Assembly: GCF_021532615.1 (NCBI RefSeq)
Contig: NZ_JAKGAQ010000002.1
Coordinates: 186,001 to 250,000, forward strand
Direction: 5' to 3'
DNA from: Octadecabacter dasysiphoniae
Lineage (GTDB): Bacteria > Pseudomonadota > Alphaproteobacteria > Rhodobacterales > Rhodobacteraceae
DNA length: 64,000 nt
Shown: in pieces, positions 1 through 8,890 of the stretch
Numbering within the stretch: the first letter of the stretch is position 1
Layout of the letters: each line of letters starts with the position of its first letter
Made by a program: the position numbers and the translations under genes
The notes under the pieces: model-generated
What the model was told of the DNA's origin: nothing
What the model saw: only the letters and a program-made list of their open reading frames with translations
The model's database searches: none

Positions 1-44
1 CCATCACCGACACGAACACCACCCACGCCACCGCGATCACCGCC

Positions 45-2654
45 ATGGCATCTTTCGGGAACGTCCTGTTGGTCGGCAGCGACAGCGAATACGGCATTTC
101 CAGCTATGACACGACCGCGACGACCACCACAGCCATCTCCAGTTTCGGCAGCGACAGCGGGATCGGCATCATGGCACCGACCGCCATCACGACCGTTCAG
201 ATCGGCGGTCAGGGATATGCAATCGTCGCATCCGCTGGCGGATCATCCGGCGCACTCAGCGTGTTCAGCATTGGCACCGATGGCAGCCTGATCCCGACAG
301 ATCACGCGATGGACACCCTCAACACCCGCTTTGGCGCAATCCAGGACGTCGCCGTCGCGCCTTTGGGAGACGGCGCATTGGTCGTGTCGGGCGGCGGCGA
401 TGATGGCCTGACGATCATGGCATTGATGCCCAACGGGCGCTTGGTCCACCTTGCGTCCTTCGAAGACACGGCGACCCTCGCACTGTCGGGCGTCAACGCC
501 CTCGACATCGTGATTGAGGGCACCGAAGCCACGATTTTCGCAGTCACGCAAACCGACGCGGGCTTTTCCAGCATGTCCATCGACCTCAGCGATATCGGCG
601 ATTGGACGATCGGAACGGGTGGGGTTCTCAGCGGCACCAACGACGACGATATTTTGATGACAAGCAGCCAAGCCGCCACTTTGGACGGCGGCGGCGGGCA
701 CGACATCATGGTGATTTCCGAAGTCGGCACCGCCGACCACAAAGTGCGAAATTTCAACCCCGACGAAGACAGATTGAACCTGTCCGATTGGTCGTTCCTG
801 TACAGCGCGGACGATTTGACGTTCCAGACGATCTGGAACGGCGTCACCATCACCCACCGCGACGAAACCCTGACCGTCACAGGTGTCGCGAACGCGCCGC
901 TTTCTATCGACGACGTGCGCGCGACCATAGACGTTGACGTCATGCGCCTGCCAACAATCCCGAACGACACCATCATGGGCGATACGGGCGACGACATGCT
1001 GATGGGAAACTGGGCAGCCGATATGATTTACGGCGAAGCAGGCTCAGACGAAATCTATGGCGGCGCGGGCGATGATACGCTCGATGGGGGCGAAAATTTC
1101 GACGCGATTTTTGGCGGCGACGGGGCCGACATCTTAATCGGTGACGCGGGCAACGACACATTAACAGGCGGCGCAGGGAACGACACGATCAATGGCGGCG
1201 CGGGGTTTGATCGCGCGATACTGGACGGCACGGCGGATTTCAGCGTCTTGGGTTACGACAGCACCGCAGAAACCGTAACCCTGCAAACCGCAGACGGCAT
1301 CGACACCTTCCAAGACGTCGAAGCGTTCATCATCGGCGACACCACCCATACCTTCGACAGCCTCGCCCCGCCCCCTTTGTCGATCTACGGCACGTCCGGC
1401 GATGACACCTTGGTGGGCGGCGACGCGGGCGTAACGCTCGTCGGGCGCGAAGGGGACGACGTGATCATAGGCGGCGCGGGCGGCGACACGATCAAGGGCG
1501 GCACCGGCGCGGACAGCATCACAGGCAACGGCGGCAACGACGATGTTCTGGCCGGTGCGGGCCATGACACCATCGATGGCGGTGCCGGCGACGACATTCT
1601 GAACGCGGGCGCTGACAATGATGTGGTGATCGGCGGCACCGGCACCGACACTTACGTGGCCTCCCTGAACGTCGGCCGGATGTTCATCCTCGATTGGTCC
1701 GAAACCAGCGTCACCCTGCAATCGTCCATCGGCTTGGACGTGATCAGCGATGTCGAATTCTTCCAGTTTGATGACAGCACCGTAACCCTCGGCGATCTGG
1801 CGCCCGACACATCGCACCCGATCATCGACGGCACGAACGACCTGGACCGCATAACGGTCGAGTCTGGCGCCACCGAAATTCGCAGTTTTGACGGGGATGA
1901 CGCCGTGCGATCGGGCTCCGGCAGTGACATCATTGTCGCCGGCGCGGGCGATGATCGTGTCTGGGGCGGCACGGGCCGCGACCAGATTTGGGGCGGCACG
2001 GGCGACGACAGGCTTCAGGGCGAAGCGGGCAATGACATGATTTATGGCGGCGACGGGGTCGATCTGCTACGCGGCCAATCCAACAATGATCTGATGTACG
2101 GCGGCAATGATGCTGATGTCCTGTACGGCGGCGACGGCCACGATTTGATGTTCGGCGACGCCGGTGATGATTTCCTGAGCGGCGGCGTCCGGCGTGATCA
2201 AATGTGGGGTGGCGCGGGCGATGATGACCTACGCGGTGGCGATGATGACGATATTATCTACGGCGATGATGGCGCCGACGCGATCCGCGGTGGTGAAGAC
2301 GACGACATCATTTTCGGCGGCGCAGGCAACGATTCAATCCTCGGCGGCGCCGGTCTGGACACGATCGAAGGCGGGTCCGGCGATGACACCCTCAGCGGGG
2401 GCGGCGACCGCGACACATTCATCTTCAATGCCGATCACGGCAGCGATCACATCACAGACTACAACATGCTGCGGGATTCCATGATTCTGGACGCCGAATT
2501 GGTCGGCTCCGCGCTCAACGGGCAGGACGTCGTTGATACGTTTGCCGCGCAAACAGACAACGGCGTCACGTTCAACTTCGGCGACGGCAGCATGATCGTG
2601 CTGGACGGGGTCGCAACCTTGGATGGCTTGGCCACCTCCATCAGCATCTTGTGA
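45..2654 (+). CDS. RTX-type calcium-binding repeat protein (5' end possibly outside the window)
   Basis: The protein is acidic and rich in Gly and Asp. The first 200 residues look like repeated beta-strand segments. From about residue 195 there are many nonapeptide repeats of the GGxGxDxLx type, grouped around residues 310-390, 450-540 and 620-800 and separated by non-repeat beta-rich spacers. Such repeats bind calcium and are typical of type I secreted, cell-surface or extracellular proteins. No catalytic domain is visible, so an adhesin or S-layer-like role is only an inference. The reading frame is open upstream of the ATG at 45 to the window edge, so the true start may lie outside. No T1SS genes are in the window. 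It converges on the sulfotransferase gene that follows. Confidence 0.85.
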   Translation: MASFGNVLLVGSDSEYGISSYDTTATTTTAISSFGSDSGIGIMAPTAITTVQIGGQGYAIVASAGGSSGALSVFSIGTDGSLIPTDHAMDTLNTRFGAIQDVAVAPLGDGALVVSGGGDDGLTIMALMPNGRLVHLASFEDTATLALSGVNALDIVIEGTEATIFAVTQTDAGFSSMSIDLSDIGDWTIGTGGVLSGTNDDDILMTSSQAATLDGGGGHDIMVISEVGTADHKVRNFNPDEDRLNLSDWSFLYSADDLTFQTIWNGVTITHRDETLTVTGVANAPLSIDDVRATIDVDVMRLPTIPNDTIMGDTGDDMLMGNWAADMIYGEAGSDEIYGGAGDDTLDGGENFDAIFGGDGADILIGDAGNDTLTGGAGNDTINGGAGFDRAILDGTADFSVLGYDSTAETVTLQTADGIDTFQDVEAFIIGDTTHTFDSLAPPPLSIYGTSGDDTLVGGDAGVTLVGREGDDVIIGGAGGDTIKGGTGADSITGNGGNDDVLAGAGHDTIDGGAGDDILNAGADNDVVIGGTGTDTYVASLNVGRMFILDWSETSVTLQSSIGLDVISDVEFFQFDDSTVTLGDLAPDTSHPIIDGTNDLDRITVESGATEIRSFDGDDAVRSGSGSDIIVAGAGDDRVWGGTGRDQIWGGTGDDRLQGEAGNDMIYGGDGVDLLRGQSNNDLMYGGNDADVLYGGDGHDLMFGDAGDDFLSGGVRRDQMWGGAGDDDLRGGDDDDIIYGDDGADAIRGGEDDDIIFGGAGNDSILGGAGLDTIEGGSGDDTLSGGGDRDTFIFNADHGSDHITDYNMLRDSMILDAELVGSALNGQDVVDTFAAQTDNGVTFNFGDGSMIVLDGVATLDGLATSISIL

Positions 2655-2662
2655 TCGCGCCC

Positions 2663-3292
2663 TCAGGATCGGTTGCAATGGGGGAACGGTTCGTCAGGGG
2701 CCTTTCGCCCGCAAAAATTTGCCAACCTGTCGAAGTGACCAAGATCGGCCCAATCCAGCACAACCGCATCATCAGGGCAGGCACGCCGGAACGCCGCAAA
2801 ACCACGGCGCGCGACCATGCGGCGGCGGATTTTTTGCGCAACCATATCATCCTTATCCGTGTGCCATTTCGCATGGTGCGGATAGACGTCAGGGTGCGCG
2901 ACCTCCCATTTTCGCACACTTTCCAACCACCCTGCCTTGGGCCGTTTGACCCAAATCAGGCGCGCACGCGGCATCAGCGTTTTCAGAATGAACGGATGAA
3001 GATGCGAATGCCCGATCGGCGCGTCATGAAAGATATCAAAACCATCACACACCGCCAAAAGGCCCGTAAACGCCGCGCGAATCTCATCGCCGTGGCGGGC
3101 CCGAAAAGCATCGAAAGACATATTCGGGCGCACCAGCCAATGCGCCTGCTGCACGCTAGGGCCAATGTCGGCCAACACATCACCCCGATACGGCATCGGC
3201 GCGCACCCAGCACCAAGCAGCACCAAAGCTTTCGCAATCGAACTGGTTCCCGTCTTGAAAGGCGATGCGACAATATAGGTCGGCTTCGTCAT
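2663..3292 (-). CDS. Sulfotransferase family protein
   Basis: This 209-aa protein starts with a beta strand and a P-loop-like 5'-PSB motif (PFKTGTSSI, about residues 9-17) that binds the phosphosulfate end of PAPS. A later segment, WVKRPKAGWLESVRKW, fits the 3'-phosphate-binding region. The start at 3292 gives an ATGA overlap with the stop of the upstream glycosyltransferase, so the two are probably translated together. An in-frame start 12 bases upstream would lie inside that gene. The enzyme probably sulfates a sugar or a lipid/glycan acceptor. The acceptor is unknown, but the neighbours point to a surface polysaccharide. Confidence 0.75.
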   Translation of the reverse strand: MTKPTYIVASPFKTGTSSIAKALVLLGAGCAPMPYRGDVLADIGPSVQQAHWLVRPNMSFDAFRARHGDEIRAAFTGLLAVCDGFDIFHDAPIGHSHLHPFILKTLMPRARLIWVKRPKAGWLESVRKWEVAHPDVYPHHAKWHTDKDDMVAQKIRRRMVARRGFAAFRRACPDDAVVLDWADLGHFDRLANFCGRKAPDEPFPHCNRS

Positions 3293-5109
3293 CGATCCGC
3301 CCATCCCAACACATGATAGGCCCGCAACAAAGGCGTGCGCAGAAACGGCACACGCCGCGCGACCGCCCGCCCCCAGGCAACCAACCGCCCGCTCGCCCGG
3401 GCACGCGAACGCGGCATCGGTGCACCGACAACATCACGATAAAACGGGGTCCGGATCAACGCCTGCCAATACAGATCCGCCATAGGCACTGGCCCGGCGT
3501 TCCACGGCTTAGATCCACGATCAGCGAAATGCACGATCCACGGATCAGCCCGCGCAACCCGTGCACGCTGCCACAATGCGCGCGGCACCTGTGCGTACGC
3601 ATGATCCCTGCTGTTAAACACGTTCCAACGGGCATCCAACTGGTGCAACGATCCCTTGAACATTTTATTCAAAATGTCCTGATCGCGAAACATGTATCGC
3701 CCGTCCCGCGCCGCCTTCATCAACCTCTGCCCGATCTTCACCGGATCCTTCATCGCGACAAAATTGATCAACAAAACGCCCGCATTAAAATACCGGGCGA
3801 TTTCTGCGTCAGTCAGGCCCAGCGTCTCGCGATGATAGGCCCTCAGATCAGGCACCTCGGGATCAGCCGTTCGCGTCGGCCCCGCCAGCGTCCGCGTCAT
3901 GATCCAATCGGTGACGGCCCCGATCTGCGCGTCGCCCATTTCGGTATCATACAACTCACAAATATCGCGGGTGATGATCATGTCGGCGTCCAGATACAGC
4001 AATCGATCCAGCCCGGGCAAAAGAGAAAACACCAAAAACCGATTATACGTGGTGTTTGACGGGCCACGGCTGCTGGATCGATAACTTTTGTCAAAGGGTG
4101 TGCCGGTGTTGATCGGATGAAATGAAACATCGCGACGCGCCCGCATCACCATGTCCCGCAAACACGCCACGTCCCCCGGATCGAGGCCCGAATGCAGGAA
4201 AAACAGATTGATCGGGCGCGCCGAATTTGCGTGATCCAACAGCGATCGCACCATCGCCGCCGCGTGGGGTAAATACGCGCGGTCCGCAGACACGGCGACG
4301 TTAACGGCGCCTTTTTCGGGCGCGTCCTCGTGGCCCAGATACGGCGTGATCATCGCATGATCCAACTTCAAAATCCCGACCTCTTTGATCTTCAAGGTCG
4401 GGTTGGTCTGGCGTTCGTGTTCAATGAAAACCGTCAAAAGACGTTCCGCTAGAAACCCTAAATAACGGCTCTGGTAGGTGCTGTAATAACTGCGATCCAC
4501 GTCAGCGCGTTCGACCTGGTGCAGTACGCCAAACACAAACGCGCAATACCGATCAAGCACCGCGCGCGTCATGATCGCAAGATTGCCCAGCCGGATCGCA
4601 CGCCCCGCGGCCACGCCCGCGAATGCCTGCAGATATTCGGGAAAGTGTGCCGCAATCACATCGCGCGCCACGTCCCAATCCTGCGGGGCGTGCGTATGTT
4701 TGTAATTCTCTTCAACGCAGCGCCCCATCGTGTGCAAGCGCGGTACAACAACGTCAAAATCCGCGCGCGCCAGCCAGTGATCGGCCCGTTCGGTCCAGTC
4801 CTGCACATCAAAATCCGCAACCTGCGTTTCGACCTGCCCTGCGGTCCCCTCTTCCATTAGATCAAGAACCCGGCGGTAATGCATCAGCCCGATCCGCTGG
4901 CTGTCGCTGTCGTTTTTCCAGGCCCAATACAGCGCCGTCAGTTCACACCACGCATCGTTGCCGCCAGATATATGATCGCCGGTGTCGTCGCCCATCATCC
5001 CGCGCAACGCCACATCTGCACGGCCGCGGCCCACATGGATCGGCGTGAAAGGCCCACCCACAATTCGCGGGGCCCACGTATGATATGCGACGTAGATTTT
5101 CGTGCTCAT
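3289..5109 (-). CDS. Two-domain glycosyltransferase, DUF4422 fused to GT8
   Basis: This is a 606-aa protein. Residues 1 to about 250 resemble DUF4422, a domain found in capsule and LPS glycosyltransferases (KIYVAYHTW start, then LMHYRR). From about residue 275 it is a GT8 (LgtC-like) retaining transferase, with YLDADMI supplying the metal-binding DxD motif, an FNAGVLLIN segment, and a C-terminal HFADRGSKPW motif that usually binds the UDP-sugar diphosphate. The start at 5109 was chosen over one 39 bases upstream because GGAAGG lies just before it and the DUF4422 homology begins there. It overlaps the sulfotransferase by ATGA. Its job is probably to add galactose or glucose in surface glycan assembly. 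Confidence 0.8.
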   Translation of the reverse strand: MSTKIYVAYHTWAPRIVGGPFTPIHVGRGRADVALRGMMGDDTGDHISGGNDAWCELTALYWAWKNDSDSQRIGLMHYRRVLDLMEEGTAGQVETQVADFDVQDWTERADHWLARADFDVVVPRLHTMGRCVEENYKHTHAPQDWDVARDVIAAHFPEYLQAFAGVAAGRAIRLGNLAIMTRAVLDRYCAFVFGVLHQVERADVDRSYYSTYQSRYLGFLAERLLTVFIEHERQTNPTLKIKEVGILKLDHAMITPYLGHEDAPEKGAVNVAVSADRAYLPHAAAMVRSLLDHANSARPINLFFLHSGLDPGDVACLRDMVMRARRDVSFHPINTGTPFDKSYRSSSRGPSNTTYNRFLVFSLLPGLDRLLYLDADMIITRDICELYDTEMGDAQIGAVTDWIMTRTLAGPTRTADPEVPDLRAYHRETLGLTDAEIARYFNAGVLLINFVAMKDPVKIGQRLMKAARDGRYMFRDQDILNKMFKGSLHQLDARWNVFNSRDHAYAQVPRALWQRARVARADPWIVHFADRGSKPWNAGPVPMADLYWQALIRTPFYRDVVGAPMPRSRARASGRLVAWGRAVARRVPFLRTPLLRAYHVLGWADR

Positions 5110-5166
5110 CAGAACCTTCCGCAAAAGGGCGCCATTACCGCACCGCACCCCCGTCTTAGCGGCGCG

Positions 5167-6333
5167 TTATGCAGGTAATGTTAACGGATCAATCGGGGCA
5201 TGAATGAACGCACCCAGACGCTGATCGGCTAAATCCGCATTGATAAATTTTTCAGCAACGTCAATGGCTTCGCGCACGCAGACATCCATATCCAGATACC
5301 GATACGTGCCCAGCCGGCCGACAAACGTAACATTGCGGGTGGCCTTCGCGGCCGCAATGTAGCGGTGCAACATCGCCTTTTCAGTGGCCAATCGGATTGG
5401 ATAATAAGGCACATCATCCGGCCCGCAGGCACGGGCCATCTCTCGGGTGATGACAGTTTGCTCATGGGCCTCCCACGGTGCGAAATGTTTGTGTTCGGTG
5501 ATGCGCGTGTAGGGCACCGCGCCATCCGCATAATTCATCACCGCGCATCCCTGATAATCGCCCGCGCGCACCTCGTTTTCGAAATCCAGCGTCCGGTATC
5601 CCAAACGCCCCTCGCTATGGTAAAAATACGCATCAATCGCACCAGACCAGAACACATGCCCGTCAACGTCATGGCCCGGATTCAACGGCGTAGACAGGCG
5701 CACCGCAATGCGGGGATGGTTCAACATCGCTTCAATCACAGGTGTGTAACCCTCCTCGGGCATTCCTTGAAAACGATGCGCGAAATACCCGTCGTCATAG
5801 GAAAACCGCAGCGGCAGCCGCTTTAGGATTGCGGCGGGCAAATCACGGGGCGCACAGCCCCATTGCTTGCGCGTATACCCTTCAAAAAACGCCTCGTATA
5901 AGGCGCGCCCGACCATCGACAGCGCCTGTTCTTCGAAATTGTGCGGCGCGGCGATGTCTTCGGACGTTTCATCGATAAAATCGCGGGCGGCATCCGGCCC
6001 CATGTCAGAACCGAAAAACTGGTTAATCGTGGCCAGTGAAATGGGCATCGGAAACACCGTTCCGCCCGCCTTGCTCCAGACACGGTGGGCATAGGGGCGA
6101 AACGCGCCAAATCTGTTCACATAGTCCCAAACCTCGGCATCGTCGGTGTGAAAAATATGCGGCCCATACCGGTGCACCAACACCCCGGTTTCCGCGTGCC
6201 GTTCTGTGTAACAATTGCCCGCAACGTGATCGCGCGCCTCATAAACCGTCACGTCGTATCCCGCATCCGCCAGTTCACGCGCAAGGACAGCGCCCGACAA
6301 ACCCGCCCCCGCGATGGTCACAGGCCCGCGCAT
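5167..6333 (-). CDS. glf: UDP-galactopyranose mutase
   Basis: This flavoenzyme converts UDP-galactopyranose to UDP-galactofuranose, the donor for galactofuranose-containing glycans. At 388 aa it has the family's usual length. An N-terminal FAD-binding motif (AGAGLSGAVLA) is followed by EARDHVAGNCY and the conserved GPHIFHT, and the C-terminal half has the expected WGxxPRDLPA-like and GRLGTYRYLDMD segments. The start at 6333 gives a TGATG overlap with the upstream epimerase gene, so the pair is coupled. A longer in-frame extension to 6486 lies wholly inside that gene and is rejected. Confidence 0.93.
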   Translation of the reverse strand: MRGPVTIAGAGLSGAVLARELADAGYDVTVYEARDHVAGNCYTERHAETGVLVHRYGPHIFHTDDAEVWDYVNRFGAFRPYAHRVWSKAGGTVFPMPISLATINQFFGSDMGPDAARDFIDETSEDIAAPHNFEEQALSMVGRALYEAFFEGYTRKQWGCAPRDLPAAILKRLPLRFSYDDGYFAHRFQGMPEEGYTPVIEAMLNHPRIAVRLSTPLNPGHDVDGHVFWSGAIDAYFYHSEGRLGYRTLDFENEVRAGDYQGCAVMNYADGAVPYTRITEHKHFAPWEAHEQTVITREMARACGPDDVPYYPIRLATEKAMLHRYIAAAKATRNVTFVGRLGTYRYLDMDVCVREAIDVAEKFINADLADQRLGAFIHAPIDPLTLPA

Positions 6334-7292
6334 CACACGCGCCCTTCGTAATAGGCAAAAGTCTGCGCAATTCCGTCCGCCAAAGGCGTGATCGCATCCC
6401 CCAAAAGCACCTGCACATCTTGACCGTTGGCCACCACATCGCGTGGTTCCGTCGCAATCAAATCCACCGCTGGGGTTTTCACGCAATTCAATGCCGCCCC
6501 CGACGTTTTCGCAATCACATCAACAACATCCATCAACGTAGAAGAATGGCCCGCTCCAATCATGTTGATCGCATCCACCGCCTGCCCGTGCGCAACGCGC
6601 AGCGCTTGCGTCGCGATCGCGCGCCCCACATCGCCCGCATAAATAAAATCACGAGACTGCTGCCCGTCGCCGTTGATCACAATCTGCGATCCTTCAAGTG
6701 CCGCGCGTGTAAACGCATGAATAGCGCTGTGTTTGCGATCCGAAAACGCGCCGTAAACATTCGTCATACGCACGACGCTGAACAGACCACCGCGCAGCTC
6801 CACCAGTTTTTGCAGCACCATTTCTTCGGCAGCCTTGGTCGCGCCGTAAAAATTCTTCGGGCAGAAAGGCGACGTCGTGCGCACTTCGAATGTGCCGTCA
6901 AACAATGCGCCAGCCGTTGAAATCAATATAAAATGATCCCCCGGCCGCACCGCACGCATCACAAACGCGGACGGGTCTTCGATGTTGGCTTTGATAAAAT
7001 CAAGCGGGCGATCCTTGCTTTCTGCCACACGGGTTTCGCCCGCCAGAAACACAAATATCCGCCCTTGTTTTGCCCCGCGCCCGTCCAGAAATTCAAGCGC
7101 ACCCGCGTCCTGATACCCGCCATGATACGCGTCGATATCGATGGTTTCATGCCCGGGGGCCGCGTTGGACAGATCATCAATGACGATCGGGTTCAGCCCG
7201 TCAAACTGATCGTCCGTCAGCATCACATCCAGAATATTGCGGCCCACAAAACCAAAGCCGCCAACCAGAACAACGTCGCGTGGATTTTTCAT
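6333..7292 (-). CDS. NAD-dependent nucleotide-sugar epimerase/dehydratase
   Basis: This 319-aa extended short-chain dehydrogenase has an N-terminal Rossmann motif, GGFGFVGRN (about residues 11-19), and a YGATK catalytic motif with a preceding Ser/Thr region (ISTAGALFD). This fits UDP-glucose 4-epimerase-like or dTDP-sugar dehydratase-like enzymes. The exact substrate cannot be read from the sequence. Its coupling to glf suggests it feeds UDP-galactose or a related sugar into the same glycan. It begins with ATG after an AAAAGGG ribosome binding site and appears to be the first gene of the minus-strand glycan operon 7292-2663. Confidence 0.78.
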   Translation of the reverse strand: MKNPRDVVLVGGFGFVGRNILDVMLTDDQFDGLNPIVIDDLSNAAPGHETIDIDAYHGGYQDAGALEFLDGRGAKQGRIFVFLAGETRVAESKDRPLDFIKANIEDPSAFVMRAVRPGDHFILISTAGALFDGTFEVRTTSPFCPKNFYGATKAAEEMVLQKLVELRGGLFSVVRMTNVYGAFSDRKHSAIHAFTRAALEGSQIVINGDGQQSRDFIYAGDVGRAIATQALRVAHGQAVDAINMIGAGHSSTLMDVVDVIAKTSGAALNCVKTPAVDLIATEPRDVVANGQDVQVLLGDAITPLADGIAQTFAYYEGRV

Positions 7293-7445
7293 ATGTTAAC
7301 CCTTTTTGTTCACTAGCTGGAACCGTTGAACCTACGTCGCACAACAATGGTTACTGGCGTCCTAACCACAGGGCATAAGCCGCATAAAACCTTGTGCATC
7401 GTGATTAATCGCCGTGTCAGCGGCCCCGGATAGGAAACACAAGAC
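7293..7445. promoter_or_regulatory. Divergent intergenic region between the glycan operon and a sulfotransferase gene
   Basis: This 153-base region has no ORF and must hold the promoters for both the epimerase-glf-glycosyltransferase operon (minus) and the plus-strand sulfotransferase. It is AT-richer than its surroundings. I could not assign convincing -35/-10 boxes. Confidence 0.45.
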
Positions 7446-8126
7446 GTGCAATTACGCCTCGGTCAGATCCTCGATTTTTATGGGCCCCAGCGGATCAAAC
7501 ACATCCTGCTGCTCCATTCCATCAGGCTTGCCTATGTCGCGATCCCGAAAGCGGCCTGTTCATCGATGAAGCTGTATTTTGAGAAAGTTCACCAAGAAAA
7601 TCCGACCCTCGACATGCCAAAAATCCACCGCGACACGACCGTCCCCACGTTAAGCGACCTCACGGTAAAGGACATCCGCACGCTTGAGGATGAACAGCCG
7701 TTTTTCGGGTTCTCGATTGTGCGCGACCCCATGCGCCGCGTGGTTTCCGCCTATACGGACAAAATGCGCGACCCACATTTTCGCCGCCAGATCAACGCGG
7801 CCCTCGGGCGCGAAGACCTTGATCAAAAGGTGGGTTTTGGCAAATTCCTCGCGGCACTTGAACGCCAAACCTCGCGCCAAATGAACCCCCATTGGCGCCC
7901 GCAAACAGATTTGTTGATGCTGGATGCGCTGGAATATGATCACCTCTGCCGGCTCGAAAACCTTAAGGCAGATATGGATTATCTGTGCGAAGCAACAGAT
8001 TTGCCCCGCCTGTCGATGCCACATCAAAACCGCATCAAGAAAAGCGATGATTTGGTGCCAACACCGGCCCAAAAGACGCGGATATACAACATCTACCAAA
8101 CCGACTTTGAGGCATTTGGCTACTGA
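7446..8126 (+). CDS. Sulfotransferase family 2 protein
   Basis: This 226-aa protein carries the motif YVAIPKAACSSMK (about residues 34-46), the PAPS-binding 5'-PSB loop of the carbohydrate sulfotransferase (Sulfotransfer_2) group. It is followed by FSIVRDPMRRVVSAY, the 3'-phosphate-binding motif of the same family. Members sulfate cell-surface glycans. It starts with GTG preceded by AGGAA nine bases upstream. It runs against the surrounding minus-strand glycan genes and overlaps the end of the GT2 gene by 7 bases. Confidence 0.82.
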   Translation: MQLRLGQILDFYGPQRIKHILLLHSIRLAYVAIPKAACSSMKLYFEKVHQENPTLDMPKIHRDTTVPTLSDLTVKDIRTLEDEQPFFGFSIVRDPMRRVVSAYTDKMRDPHFRRQINAALGREDLDQKVGFGKFLAALERQTSRQMNPHWRPQTDLLMLDALEYDHLCRLENLKADMDYLCEATDLPRLSMPHQNRIKKSDDLVPTPAQKTRIYNIYQTDFEAFGY

Positions 8127-8890
8127 ATCCCCAAAGCCGCCCCACCCTTGCGACCCAACATCGCGATGCGATCAATGGCCAAAGGTTCAATCGCGCGCAC
8201 GGTCGCTTCTCGGTTGCGGCTTTCTATCACCAATGAAAAATCACGGCGGCGCTTGAAGATAATCGTGTCCCGCGCAGAGCGATGCACATACCCCGCAGCC
8301 ATCGTTTCCACACTGTATTGCCAATCCTGAAACGACAGACCGTTGGGAATATCGCGATGCACGTAAGGGCAGGCCAGATGCGCATCGCGCGGCGACATGC
8401 ACAATGAATCATAGTAATTGGTGAACGCGAAATGATGCGGCGAAAAAAGAGGATCATCCTGATCAATCTTCACATAAACCGACGCTTCCCCATCAAACAG
8501 CCAGTTCAATTCGGGATGGGCGATACGTTCCTCCCCGACCTGCGCCCCGGCTTGGATCAGCTCTAACCCTCTTTCCAACCAGTTTTCACTGAACAGATCG
8601 TCAGCATCGAGAAAGGCAATATTTTCACCGTCGCATTTCGCGATCACCTCATTGCGCGCACGGCCCAAATCGCCCTGCTCAACCTCCCACCGCGCCCAAT
8701 GGTCAAACGCGGGTTGATGGAAATATGCGCGGCAATCGGGCGTCGCTTTGTCGAGCGCGATAACAGGTTGAACGATGAAACCCGCAGCCCGTGCCCGCGC
8801 AATCGCAAGATCCGCAGACCGCATCGTCGGGCCGGACACGACGCTTTCGTTATGTACCGTCACAACAATCGAAAGATCAGTTTGGGGCAT
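8120..8890 (-). CDS. Glycosyltransferase family 2 protein
   Basis: This 256-aa single-domain protein begins with LSIVVTVHNES, the classic GT-A nucleotide-binding strand. ENIAFLDADDLF (about residues 90-101) supplies the metal-binding DxD motif. It is an inverting transferase acting on the cytoplasmic side of the membrane. Donor and acceptor are unknown. Its start lies inside the 3' end of the upstream 449-aa gene, so the two are co-transcribed. Confidence 0.85.
   Translation of the reverse strand: MPQTDLSIVVTVHNESVVSGPTMRSADLAIARARAAGFIVQPVIALDKATPDCRAYFHQPAFDHWARWEVEQGDLGRARNEVIAKCDGENIAFLDADDLFSENWLERGLELIQAGAQVGEERIAHPELNWLFDGEASVYVKIDQDDPLFSPHHFAFTNYYDSLCMSPRDAHLACPYVHRDIPNGLSFQDWQYSVETMAAGYVHRSARDTIIFKRRRDFSLVIESRNREATVRAIEPLAIDRIAMLGRKGGAALGIQ

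Noticed and set aside
1000..2420. Dense DNA repeats that could look like a tandem repeat locus or CRISPR-like array.
   Set aside because: They are codons for the RTX nonapeptides in one open frame, imperfect and without spacers.
5173..5187. 15-base exact match AGGTAATGTTAACGG also found at 43860-43874.
   Set aside because: One copy is inside the glf coding sequence, and a few chance 15-base matches are expected in 64 kb.
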